Source: Prolixibacteraceae bacterium
GTDB lineage: Bacteria > Bacteroidota > Bacteroidia > Bacteroidales > Prolixibacteraceae
DNA length: 64,000 nt
Direction of reading: 5' to 3'
NCBI GenBank assembly: GCA_025210775.1
Contig: JAOARB010000031.1
Span: forward strand, 1-64,000
The notes beneath the pieces were generated by a model. That model was not told the origin of the DNA and did not search any database. It saw only the letters and a list, made by a program, of their open reading frames with translations. Below are positions 57,401 to 64,000 of this stretch, in pieces (position 1 is the stretch's first letter; each line of letters starts with the position of its first letter). The position numbers and the translations under genes were made by a program.

Positions 57401-57676
57401 GACGGTAATCGTTGCTTTACCATTACTCGAAGCCGTCGACTTAATATAAGTCATTCCTTCTACACCGTTGATCTGTTCTTCAATAGGAACAATCACACTC
57501 TTAACAAGTGTCTCGGCATTTGCTCCAGGATAATTTACCGACACCACGACGGTAGGAGGAGCAATACTTGGATATTGGGTAACAGGAAGAACATAATATC
57601 CAATAACCCCCATTATTACGATAAGAATGGATATTACAGTCGACAATACTGGTCTATCTACAAATTGTTTCAACAT
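54494..57676 (-). CDS. RND multidrug efflux pump (HAE-1 / AcrB-like)
   Basis: This 1060-residue pump has 12 transmembrane helices and two large periplasmic loops, of the size of AcrB. The proton-relay pair of aspartates is visible in GIVVDDAIIVVEAVHTK. The conserved start FVDRPVLSTVISILIVIMG and the late KNAILIVEFAL are typical of the hydrophobe/amphiphile exporters. It works with the adaptor encoded 12 bases upstream and the outer-membrane lipoprotein encoded 1 base downstream. No repressor gene lies adjacent to it. Confidence 0.96.
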   Translation of the reverse strand: MLKQFVDRPVLSTVISILIVIMGVIGYYVLPVTQYPSIAPPTVVVSVNYPGANAETLVKSVIVPIEEQINGVEGMTYIKSTASSNGKATITVFFEQSFDPDVAVVNVQNRVAIANSVLPAEVLKYGVVTQKQENSPLMYTSIYSTNPEYDRTFLENYFNIKMRPELQRIRGVSNVGTSGASKDYTMRIWLHPDKMSLYVVTPADIKNVINGYSLEAAPGILGQNVGEPHEYVIKYGGKYSDVAQYESMAIRSLPNGDILKLSDVADIELDAFTYSGTAISNGNPSINFGVYQLPGANAQKVLEEIEASLDKMKENFPEGVDYMVNYNVNRFLNASLKKVNSTLFEAFFLVFVVVFLFLQDFKTTLIPAIVIPVSLIGTFFFLNILGYSINLLTIFALILAIGIVVDDAIIVVEAVHTKLEMGSKNIRTATVTAMSEISGAIISTTAIMVAVFIPITFMSGPAGVFYKQFGYTLVIAVLISSVNSLTLSPALSVLLLKVKDSDGTKKSFFDLLYRGWNAAFDAIISKYTVALRRIVRCKWLAFLVVIGSIFTIYFVNKNLSTGFVPTEDQGSIYVNIELPAGSSVDRTHHVLEQLYGILDKTDGVRTVTLMSGKSFFAGAGSCYGMGFINLDDWSLRSNDSLSEHSIIKKLFKASAAIPEAKIVFFAPPSIRGFGKSNGVEAQLLDKSHGKYEDFNMVSNQFMSELRKRPEIGFVSNSFNVDFPQYELVIDEPKVRQAGMMVSDIVHAMEGFVGGVYINNFNKYGRQYKVMMQTTPEERKNIASLSGYFVRTSSGEMAPITEFVSLEKRYGAQTINRFNLYTTATLNATAASGYSSGDAIKAFNEVSDQVLNSDYEIQYSGITREEIAASGQSIIIFVLSILFVYLLLSIQYESYILPLSVLFSLPIGVAGAYCSVKIAGLESNIYFYIALIVLIGLLAKNAILIVEFALQYRKEGGSLVESAIEGARTRFRPIMMTAFSFIFGLLPLVVGSGVGAMGNRSIGTGAAGGLLVGTLIGPFIIPILFVVFQGLQEWISGETITETDKTVKEVVPLQYTSEDIN

Positions 57677-57688
57677 AGTAATATCTTT

Positions 57689-58825
57689 TTATTTAAATAC
57701 GGTTTGATAAGCATTGGTAACCATCTCCATATCTCCATCGACAGGAATAATCTTCATATTCGGCTTAATCTTCTTTTGTCCTAAAGCTACGATCTTATCG
57801 CCTTCAGTTAGAATATTAAGAATCTCGATTTTCCTATTGGCAGCAACTCCCACTTTCACTGCAATCTTATCTATGGTGCTGTCTGGCAATACACGATACA
57901 CATAACTCTTCCCTTGCTCTTCTATTACAGACATAGCAGGAACCACCATGGTATTCATACGTACTTTGGGAATTATTATTTGCCCACTACTACCATCGCG
58001 TACCAATCTATGAGAATTTGGGAAACGTGCTTTTAATCGTAAAGATCCTGTTGTTCTATTAATATCACCACTAACTGATTTTATTATACCCATCTCTCCA
58101 AAGGATTGCTCATTAGCCATAATCAACTCCACTTGTGGCATAGTAGCAATCTTTGCTTTAACATCATTGCCAAGCATCTCTTCAACAAAGCTCAAGAATG
58201 TCTTCTCACTCATCGAGAAATATACATCTACCGAATCAATATCAGATATCGTCGTTAATCCCAGAGCATTAGAAGGAGAGACCAAATTTCCTTTTTTATA
58301 AGGAATACGTCCAACAACACCAGCGATAGGACTCTTGACATCGGCATAAGCTATTTGCGCTTTGATATTCTCATAATTACGTACTGCTTGTCTATATTTA
58401 GCCTCTGCTGTTTTCAACTGCACTCCACTCACCACATTAGCTTCAACCAAAGGCTTTAAAGAAGAAACCTGAATTTTAGCTTCCTGAACAGAAGCAGCAG
58501 CAGCCTTAGCTTGCATATCAAGAGCGTCTGTTTCTAATGAAAAAAGACGTTGACCAGCACGAACCCACTCTCCTTCTTCAACATGTATGGCTGTGATATA
58601 CGCACTAATTTTACTTCTCACCGTACACATATCACTCCCCTGAACGGTAGCTGGATATCGATTCTTTACCGTAACATTTTCCTTTATTACCTCCACAACT
58701 GGAATTCGAGGAAGAGGTCTTGCACTCTTTTTTACTTGTTTTTTACAAGCCACCAATCCCAACAGCGACACACCAATTAGGACATAGCAACTCAAGCTAC
58801 CCTTTTTTACGTCTAATACACTCAT
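57689..58825 (-). CDS. RND periplasmic adaptor (AcrA-like lipoprotein)
   Basis: This 378-residue membrane fusion protein has a lipoprotein signal (LLGLVACKK). Its lipoyl halves are YPATVQGSDMCTVRSKISAY and ADVKSPIAGVVGRIPYKKGN, with a short coiled-coil hairpin between, and a beta-barrel region toward the C-terminus. It is the first gene of the three-gene RND operon. Confidence 0.93.
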   Translation of the reverse strand: MSVLDVKKGSLSCYVLIGVSLLGLVACKKQVKKSARPLPRIPVVEVIKENVTVKNRYPATVQGSDMCTVRSKISAYITAIHVEEGEWVRAGQRLFSLETDALDMQAKAAAASVQEAKIQVSSLKPLVEANVVSGVQLKTAEAKYRQAVRNYENIKAQIAYADVKSPIAGVVGRIPYKKGNLVSPSNALGLTTISDIDSVDVYFSMSEKTFLSFVEEMLGNDVKAKIATMPQVELIMANEQSFGEMGIIKSVSGDINRTTGSLRLKARFPNSHRLVRDGSSGQIIIPKVRMNTMVVPAMSVIEEQGKSYVYRVLPDSTIDKIAVKVGVAANRKIEILNILTEGDKIVALGQKKIKPNMKIIPVDGDMEMVTNAYQTVFK

Positions 58826-58990
58826 TACTTTTCAACTAAGTCTAAAGAACTAGCTATTCTACATCTGACATTTTCAAGATCTTAGGATCTATCTATTTCA
58901 TAAAACACCCTATGGGATCCATCATAGTCATACAAGAAGTCTAACCAATCAGAATAGAAGCTATTCTCAATTATTTTATATCTTAAAAGA

Positions 58991-59058
58991 GTATCCTATA
59001 ACACAACCGCAATAAAATCAAACCCCATATTTATCATATGGTTGTGAATATAGGATAC
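58991..59058. repeat. Long inverted repeat downstream of a small membrane-protein gene
   Basis: The left arm (58991-59008, GTATCCTATAACACAACC) pairs with the right arm (59040-59058) at almost every position, one base bulged. The loop of 31 bases contains a second small palindrome (CATAT/ATATG). A weak T-tract on the minus strand means it may end the transcript of the gene stopping at 59072, but the arms are much longer than for other terminators here. Confidence 0.7.
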
Positions 59059-59071
59059 CTAGAAACTATAA

Positions 59072-59338
59072 CTATTTTTCTTTTGATTTCTTTCGAATCA
59101 ATGCAACAGCAACTCCACTAACCACAACAATAGAAGTGATAATGACAAGCCAAGAACCGCCATCTTCATTGTCATTATCCACTTTCTTTCGGTCTAACGC
59201 CATTTCAGTCGTTCCACCATCTTGTAGATATCCCGTATCGACCTTTCGCTCCCCATCATTTGCGACAGAAGTATCCTGTCCAATGACTGCTTTTGACAAA
59301 AACATCATCAAGAGCCCGACAATAATTGATTTCTTCAT
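59072..59338 (-). CDS. Small exported protein with C-terminal membrane anchor
   Basis: This 88-residue protein has an N-terminal signal peptide (MKKSIIVGLLMMFLSKAVIG), an acidic middle part (about 25-60), and a C-terminal hydrophobic helix followed by a basic tail (WLVIITSIVVVSGVAVALIR, then KKSKEK). That layout (signal, short soluble part, anchor, basic end) resembles substrates of sorting systems or bitopic periplasmic proteins. I do not recognise a family. It lies 246 bases upstream of the RND operon on the same strand, separated by a long inverted repeat. Confidence 0.65.
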   Translation of the reverse strand: MKKSIIVGLLMMFLSKAVIGQDTSVANDGERKVDTGYLQDGGTTEMALDRKKVDNDNEDGGSWLVIITSIVVVSGVAVALIRKKSKEK

Positions 59339-59555
59339 ACTTCCTATTATTTAATATTTGATCGTCAAAATTAAATTGTAGGAATGCCATCTGCATTGAT
59401 CCAGATCAATGATTTACATAAAGTAGTATATTTCAGATTCTTTAAGACTTAATAAAAATTCGTAAAGGAAGAGAGAAATCAGCTCAAAACTCCAATAGAA
59501 GAGCCCACAGGCAAAGAGAAAAGAGTAGAAAACAATAGAGGTAAAAAAAGAAAAC

Positions 59556-59591
59556 CTTGTATCAAAACAGAAATATCCGTTTTAACACAAG
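59556..59591 (-). terminator. Terminator after the DoxX-like gene
   Basis: CTTGTATCAAAAC (59556-59568) pairs with GTTTTAACACAAG (59579-59591) with one mismatch near the middle. A T-rich tract follows on the minus strand, 45 bases past the stop. Confidence 0.75.
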
Positions 59592-59635
59592 ATCAATCAA
59601 CTAAAAAGAAATTACGATTGATTATTTTAAATATC

Positions 59636-59956
59636 CTAGATCATAGAGATAATGAACCACAACAGACCACTTCCAAGTACCATAGCAGGAAGATAAGAAG
59701 TAAACGGATGACATACCTTAAAATGATTAAACAATGCTCCTAGAGTGGTTAGAAACAAGCCAATCGCAGCATAGATTGAAACTAGAGAAATCTGAAGTCC
59801 AATGGCTCCAACTATTTCCAAGATCCCAACCAATAAGATATAATTACCTTTTAATCCAAACTCATCAAACTGCTCTTTTAGAGGCTTGTACTTCATCAAT
59901 TTAGCACCTCCCGCAATCATAAAAACAATGGTCAAGAAAACCTTTAGAATAAACAT
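59636..59956 (-). CDS. DoxX-like small membrane protein
   Basis: From the start MFILKVFLTIVFMIAGGAKL the protein has 106 residues and four predicted helices, with the DoxX-like motif IAGGAKLMKYKPLKEQFDEF. The frame extends 19 codons upstream to 60013, but that part looks untranslated. The family has no firm function; members are linked to quinone or thiol chemistry. It lies about 100 bases downstream of the esterase-like gene on the same strand. Confidence 0.82.
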   Translation of the reverse strand: MFILKVFLTIVFMIAGGAKLMKYKPLKEQFDEFGLKGNYILLVGILEIVGAIGLQISLVSIYAAIGLFLTTLGALFNHFKVCHPFTSYLPAMVLGSGLLWFIISMI

Positions 59957-60052
59957 GAGTAATAAAATTAAAGATTTATGAATGATACAAAAATAGACCT
60001 TAATATTCCACATAAAAAGGTAAATATCATTCTTATGATGGTAAATGTGTAC

Positions 60053-60841
60053 CTACGACTTACCACTATAGAAAAGCATATATTTCTCTAGATTACGATG
60101 AATATATGCCAGATTATGGTGGCCATCAAAGATATGATTCTGCACTTCAACCCCATGAGACAAAAGCACATTAGCAAGCACCTTACACCCCTCATAGAAG
60201 CCTCCTTCATCTTGATCTCCTGCATCCAAATAAACTTTGACATCCATATTTAAAATAGAAGTCTGGGCTATCGTAATAGGGTCATATTTCTCCCAAATCT
60301 CAAGATCATTAAAATAACAAAGATCCTCCAAATCAAAAGAGAGATCCAGTGCAGGCATATGCCCTCCCACTTTAGAGAAAAGAGAGGGATGTCTAAATGC
60401 ATAATGCAGTGCGGCATAACCTCCAGCAGAAGCACCGCCAACATAGCGATCTTTCATTAAGCACTGATCAAAGAATTTGTTTTCGACCAAAGGGATCACT
60501 TCAGAGATAAAATAATCCTCATATCTACCACGATTAACCTCAACCCCGCGACTATCTTTAGCAATCTCTACTTCAATAGAAGAGTTAATACCTCTACTAT
60601 TATCCATTCGTGGAGCTACGACAACCATAGGTTCAATCAACTGTTTTTCAATTAATCTGTCCATTGTTTGTTGGAGTCCAATATCTCTAAGGAAATTTTC
60701 ATCTCCACTTCTTCCATGAAGGAAATATAATACGGAGCAAGAAGATGGTAATTTTGATGGCAGATAAATTTGAACAGCCATCTCTTTGTTTAATAAGCGA
60801 CTATTAAAAGTAAGGTTCTGAATCGTTGAATTATATATCAT
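60053..60841 (-). CDS. Putative esterase of the alpha/beta-hydrolase fold
   Basis: From the start MIYNSTIQNLTFNSRLLNKE the protein has 262 residues. It resembles the putative esterase family (esterase D/feruloyl-esterase-like): VLYFLHGRSGDENF for the oxyanion region, nucleophile Ser in GASAGGYAALHYAF, acid residue in LDAGDQDEG, and the catalytic His in DGHHNLAY. No signal peptide is seen. It may cleave S-formylglutathione-like or acyl esters; the substrate is unknown. An upstream ATG three codons earlier is equally possible. Confidence 0.88.
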   Translation of the reverse strand: MIYNSTIQNLTFNSRLLNKEMAVQIYLPSKLPSSCSVLYFLHGRSGDENFLRDIGLQQTMDRLIEKQLIEPMVVVAPRMDNSRGINSSIEVEIAKDSRGVEVNRGRYEDYFISEVIPLVENKFFDQCLMKDRYVGGASAGGYAALHYAFRHPSLFSKVGGHMPALDLSFDLEDLCYFNDLEIWEKYDPITIAQTSILNMDVKVYLDAGDQDEGGFYEGCKVLANVLLSHGVEVQNHIFDGHHNLAYIHRNLEKYMLFYSGKS

Positions 60842-61171
60842 CATATAACAAATAAAATTACATTCTTCCACATCATAGATAGGATCAAATAGGGAGTGAG
60901 CGTAACTTTTTAGAAGTTAGTTATTTTCAATTGGGCGACATTTAGAAGTGTATAACGTCCATTAAGAAACCGATAATACCCCCATCTAGTAGAAGAACAG
61001 CAAAGATAATATTACTAAGATAATTATCGAATTCAAAACATAGATACAACGTCATAATAATTCCCCAAAAGAAGAGGTAGAAAAGAAAGATTACATAAAG
61101 TAGTTGGAGTGTTCGATGATGAAAAAAGAATGATCGTAGGAATTTAAATATATAACAAAAAAGGGCCTGTC

Positions 61172-61203
61172 TAGAATCCAATAAGGATTGACAAGCCCTT
61201 TAC
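61172..61203 (-). terminator. Terminator after the ABM-domain gene
   Basis: An imperfect stem made of AAAGGGCTTGTCAATCC and GGATTCTAGACAGGCCCTTT (minus strand) is followed by T residues. It lies about 50 bases past the stop of the gene ending at 61252. Confidence 0.7.
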
Positions 61204-61251
61204 AGACAAGGCTAGATAGCCCTTTCGAATAATAAATTTAAATGAAAGTTA

Positions 61252-61548
61252 TTATTCAATATGGGACATTTCATTTAGAACAAAGTCCGCAATAGCACCC
61301 TCTGTAGCAGAAGAGAAAGCTGCCAAAGGAGCATTATTCATATGTATTTGCCACAATTCTCTATTTTCCCAATTCTCAAAGAATAGAAATAAATTAGGAT
61401 TTTCATTATCTTGGTGAAGGTTATAACTAATACAACCTTTTTCATTACGTGTTGGCTCAATTAACTTCAACAACTCCGCTTTAACCAATTCTCTGTTCTC
61501 TTCTTTTGCTAAAATTCTAGCTACAATTGTTAACTTCTGATTACTCAT
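61252..61548 (-). CDS. ABM-domain (YgiN-like) quinol monooxygenase family protein
   Basis: This 98-residue protein has the antibiotic-biosynthesis-monooxygenase fold: LTIVARILAKEENRELVKAE, EKGCISYNLHQDNENPNLFL, and FFENWENRELWQIHMNNAPL. Related proteins act on quinols, haem or aromatic polyketides without cofactor. It is a single gene upstream of a terminator. A stress-related quinone function is possible. Confidence 0.85.
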   Translation of the reverse strand: MSNQKLTIVARILAKEENRELVKAELLKLIEPTRNEKGCISYNLHQDNENPNLFLFFENWENRELWQIHMNNAPLAAFSSATEGAIADFVLNEMSHIE

Positions 61549-61833
61549 CTTTTTCTTAATTTAGATTCAAATATTACCTTCTTGTAAATAATATTATGGT
61601 TTTTATAGTAAGCCAATACGATCGATTTAACATTACTCACTACAATTTATTAGTATCCACAAAAAGTTAAGACATTACACTCATTCAATCGTTTTATTCT
61701 AAAAATAGCTCAAAAAACATTAAATGTAAAAAATATCGAATTATTGTAAGTATGAGTAGAATAGTATAACTTGCATCCCCACCTCTACTATGCCGTTTTG
61801 GAAAGAATCTGTATTGCTTAAAAAATTCAGAAT

Positions 61834-62565
61834 CTATGCATCTTGCTTGGTATCTGTAATGATAATCTCACGAAGAGAGACAGCCTGAGGCAATTCATAA
61901 GCATATTTAATTGTCTTAGCTACGTCATTGGCAGTGATATTTACCGCACCAACCGCTTCTTTCCATTCATTATAACCATCAATAATAGATTGATCTGTGG
62001 TATGATCAAGCAACTCTGTTTTTACAGCTCCTGGCATAATAGATAATACTCGCACATTAAAAGGAGACAACTCTCCACGTACCACTCTTGTTAGCCCCGT
62101 AACACCAAATTTACTTGCACAGTAAGCCGCATGATTGCCAAAAGGTTGCACACCCGCAATTGAAGATACATTAATTATTGTACCACACTTTTTAGCTTTC
62201 ATGTCATTCATTACGATTTGCATGCCATTCATCACTCCCATTACATTGACATCCAACATCTTTTTCCACTCTTCAGGATTCTGAATAGAGAGATCACCTA
62301 AAAGCATCACCCCAGCGTTATTGATCATTAGATCTGTAGTACCAAATTTCGCTTCCGCTTCTCTTACAGCCTTTTCAAACTCTTCTTTATTGGTCACATC
62401 CACTTTCCTACACATCGTATTAGGGAGATCTAAAGCTTCAATTATTTCAACACGTCTAGCCAAAAGCAAAAGTGAATATCCATCTTTTGCAAACTCTTTG
62501 GCCATTTCTAATCCAAATCCAGAACTAGCGCCAGTAATAACGATAAGCTTATTATTATTTTTCAT
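61834..62565 (-). CDS. Short-chain dehydrogenase (YdfG-like)
   Basis: This 243-residue SDR has the cofactor motif TGASSGFG (10-17), NNAG (about 84-87), and the catalytic pair in SSIAG and YCASK. It resembles YdfG/serine-3-dehydrogenase-type reductases acting on small hydroxyacids or aldehydes. A divergent LysR regulator starts 122 bases away and probably controls it. Confidence 0.9.
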   Translation of the reverse strand: MKNNNKLIVITGASSGFGLEMAKEFAKDGYSLLLLARRVEIIEALDLPNTMCRKVDVTNKEEFEKAVREAEAKFGTTDLMINNAGVMLLGDLSIQNPEEWKKMLDVNVMGVMNGMQIVMNDMKAKKCGTIINVSSIAGVQPFGNHAAYCASKFGVTGLTRVVRGELSPFNVRVLSIMPGAVKTELLDHTTDQSIIDGYNEWKEAVGAVNITANDVAKTIKYAYELPQAVSLREIIITDTKQDA

Positions 62566-62686
62566 GATAATAGGTATTAATAAATAATATGACTGTTTAT
62601 GCCTACTCTTTAAGGTTTTACAAATGTATGACGTATCTTTATTCCCTCAAAATACTCTTTTTTTATATCTATTATAAAGATTACTT

Positions 62687-63529
62687 ATGGATACACGCTT
62701 ATTAAAAATATTTGTAGCTATATATGAAGAAAAGAACCTATCTAGGGCCGCAGAGAAATGTTTTGTTTCTCAACCCAATATTTCAAGTGGATTAAAACAA
62801 TTGGAAGAAACGATAGGAAAGAAACTCTTCATAAGAACCAAAAGAGGGGTAGAAATCAAAGAAGAAGCACACTATCTATACCCTATAGCGAAAAGGCTAA
62901 TTGGGGAGTTAGACTCTATTCCTGAGATGTTTTCTCTTGTAACACCAAAAACAAAAATTGTTGTAGGTGTTGCAGACAGTCTCCCTCAACAGTTTAAAAG
63001 TAATTTCTTTAAGCAAGCATCAGAGATACTAAACGATGTGGAGTGGGATATACGACCAATACATAGAGACTGTGATATTAATCTTCTAATACGAGAATGG
63101 AAATTTGAAGATCATATCTTCCTCTCATTAGGCAAAGAGGAGTATGTACTTTGTATTCCAGATAGGCATCCTCTTTCAAAAAAACAGGTTATAGAAGTAG
63201 AAGAGTTAGGCGAAGAGCCCTTTATCCATTGTCCGCCATGTGAGGCACATCAACAAACCTTGGCTATTTTAAATAACAATGGAAAGAAATGGAATACTGT
63301 AGCTAACTGTCAGAATAAAAATGAAGTACTTACACTGCTTATCTCTGGTTTAGGGATCACTTTCTTACCAGAATATTTTGCCAAAGGATGGAACGGTTTC
63401 CAGATCAAACCCTACACCGGACCAAAAAACTTTAGGGAAATAGGAGTATCTTATGGACAAAAAAGCATGAAAGATCCAAACATCTCAAAACTAGTCACAG
63501 CTCTATCTAAATTAGATCCTCTGTTCTAA
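62687..63529 (+). CDS. LysR-family transcriptional regulator
   Basis: This 280-residue regulator has an N-terminal LysR HTH (LSRAAEKCFVSQPNISSGLK) and a type-2 periplasmic-binding-protein effector domain (KIVVGVADSLPQQF, then LLISGLGITFLPEYFA). It lies divergently beside the SDR gene, the usual position of a LysR regulator and its target. Its last codons overlap a perfect 16-bp inverted repeat (63501-63540). Confidence 0.92.
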   Translation: MDTRLLKIFVAIYEEKNLSRAAEKCFVSQPNISSGLKQLEETIGKKLFIRTKRGVEIKEEAHYLYPIAKRLIGELDSIPEMFSLVTPKTKIVVGVADSLPQQFKSNFFKQASEILNDVEWDIRPIHRDCDINLLIREWKFEDHIFLSLGKEEYVLCIPDRHPLSKKQVIEVEELGEEPFIHCPPCEAHQQTLAILNNNGKKWNTVANCQNKNEVLTLLISGLGITFLPEYFAKGWNGFQIKPYTGPKNFREIGVSYGQKSMKDPNISKLVTALSKLDPLF

Positions 63530-63540
63530 TTTAGATAGAG
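63501..63540 (+). repeat. Perfect inverted repeat across the LysR stop codon
   Basis: CTCTATCTAAATTAGA (63501-63516) pairs perfectly with TCTAATTTAGATAGAG (63525-63540) around 8 bases. The left arm and loop encode the protein's last residues. No T-run follows, so it is not a standard intrinsic terminator, but it may protect or end the mRNA between the convergent genes. Confidence 0.75.
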
Positions 63541-63572
63541 AAAGAAAAACTGCAACCACTCCTGACGCTTGG

Positions 63573-64000
63573 TTAATCGAGATAAGCCCTAACCTTTTGC
63601 CAATTCTCAAATGGGGATTTTCCAATCTGAATATGTTCACCTTCAAACAGTGCAGCTCCATTCTTGGTCAAATCATCAATCAGATAGTCTCCTTTTAAAA
63701 GATTCTTATGATGGGATAAAATCAATCGTTTATGAAACATCGGCAGATATTTCTTTACCCATAATAATTTATCCGCCCAAGCAGTTGCATTATCAAATGG
63801 AGCGGTAGAAAGAATATAACAATCATACTTATCAAATAGAGAAGCTACCGCTTCAATGGCCTGAGGCATGGGGTCCATTAAAGAAAATACATGAGGGATA
63901 TTATCATATTCTCCCTCATATTGGGAACGAACTGTTTCATCTACTTTATTTACACCAGACATAAAATCGACAATGGTATTGTCTAAATCAATATAAAGGA
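63573..64000 (-). CDS. 5'(3')-deoxyribonucleotidase-like HAD phosphatase, partial
   Basis: This gene runs past the right end of the window; 141 codons are visible. The first visible residues LYIDLDNTIVDFMSG include the HAD catalytic motif DxDNT, so the gene starts just outside and the ATG at 63960 is internal. Later motifs STAPFDNATAWADK and the acid motif LIDDLTKNG fit the 5' nucleotidase, deoxy (NT5C/YorS-like) group, which removes phosphate from deoxynucleotides. It is convergent with the LysR gene. Confidence 0.85.
   Translation of the reverse strand, partial: LYIDLDNTIVDFMSGVNKVDETVRSQYEGEYDNIPHVFSLMDPMPQAIEAVASLFDKYDCYILSTAPFDNATAWADKLLWVKKYLPMFHKRLILSHHKNLLKGDYLIDDLTKNGAALFEGEHIQIGKSPFENWQKVRAYLD

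Noticed and set aside
57281..57784. A 167-codon plus-strand frame
   Set aside because: It lies entirely antiparallel to the RND pump and adaptor genes, whose protein features are unambiguous.
60942..61181. A 79-codon hydrophobic frame
   Set aside because: Its start lies inside the terminator hairpin of the gene above and the product is a plain hydrophobic AT-rich translation without family features.
1..64000. CRISPR array, tRNA or rRNA genes
   Set aside because: I looked for regularly spaced repeats and for cloverleaf-like or ribosomal sequences and recognised none; the short tandem arrays have no spacers.

Overview
The window is AT-rich and almost certainly chromosomal DNA of a Bacteroidota bacterium. 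The evidence is the gene content (a GLPGLI-family protein, DUF5916, an ABC permease/M1 peptidase fusion, a LytS/LytTR pair, an alpha-oxoamine synthase of the serine palmitoyltransferase group), the general lack of Shine-Dalgarno sequences, and promoter boxes of the Bacteroidota TAnnTTTG type. A marine or sediment Marinilabiliales/Prolixibacteraceae-like organism is my best guess. That placement is an inference, not something the sequence proves.

Layout. 0-5 kb: the 3' end of an IS30-type transposase, a type IV McrBC restriction locus whose mcrB frame is interrupted upstream by one TGA, and a small Cys-rich protein. 5-9 kb: an alpha-oxoamine synthase/TetR operon with a palindromic operator candidate, a peptide deformylase and a Crp-like regulator. 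9-20 kb: a sugar locus on the minus strand. It holds a LacI regulator, MFS sugar porter, cupin, RraA-type aldolase, glucose-dehydrogenase-like SDR, beta-propeller lactonase, mannonate dehydratase and a secreted GH38 alpha-mannosidase. Two near-identical LacI-type operators flank it. 20-28.5 kb: an 11-bp repeat array, an ABC transporter/M1 peptidase/GLPGLI operon, and a divergent OmpR-type two-component system with four helically phased direct repeats between them. 28.5-36 kb: a cupin, a beta-grasp/DUF4132 gene pair, a VOC protein and an outer-membrane barrel. 36-41.6 kb: dispersed repeats, an EVE-like/HNH endonuclease and a SusA-like amylase. 41.6-48 kb: a DUF5916 protein, a LytS/LytTR pair and a lipocalin-like lipoprotein. 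48-59 kb: two efflux systems facing each other, an AraC-linked EmrAB/TolC type and an RND type. 59-64 kb: small metabolic and regulatory genes, ending in a truncated 5'(3')-deoxyribonucleotidase.

How genes work together. The most coherent candidate for an undescribed system is 8989-18665. Read as a pathway, secreted GH38 releases mannose, the MFS porter imports it, the SDR oxidises it to a lactone, the propeller protein opens the lactone to mannonate, UxuA dehydrates mannonate to 2-keto-3-deoxygluconate (KDG), and the RraA-type protein may cleave KDG to pyruvate and glyceraldehyde. This would be a non-phosphorylative mannose pathway under one LacI repressor. The enzyme families and operators are seen in the sequence; the substrate chain is inference.

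No tRNA, rRNA or CRISPR array was recognised. Many intrinsic terminators are clear and are listed. Coordinates of CDS include the stop codon.
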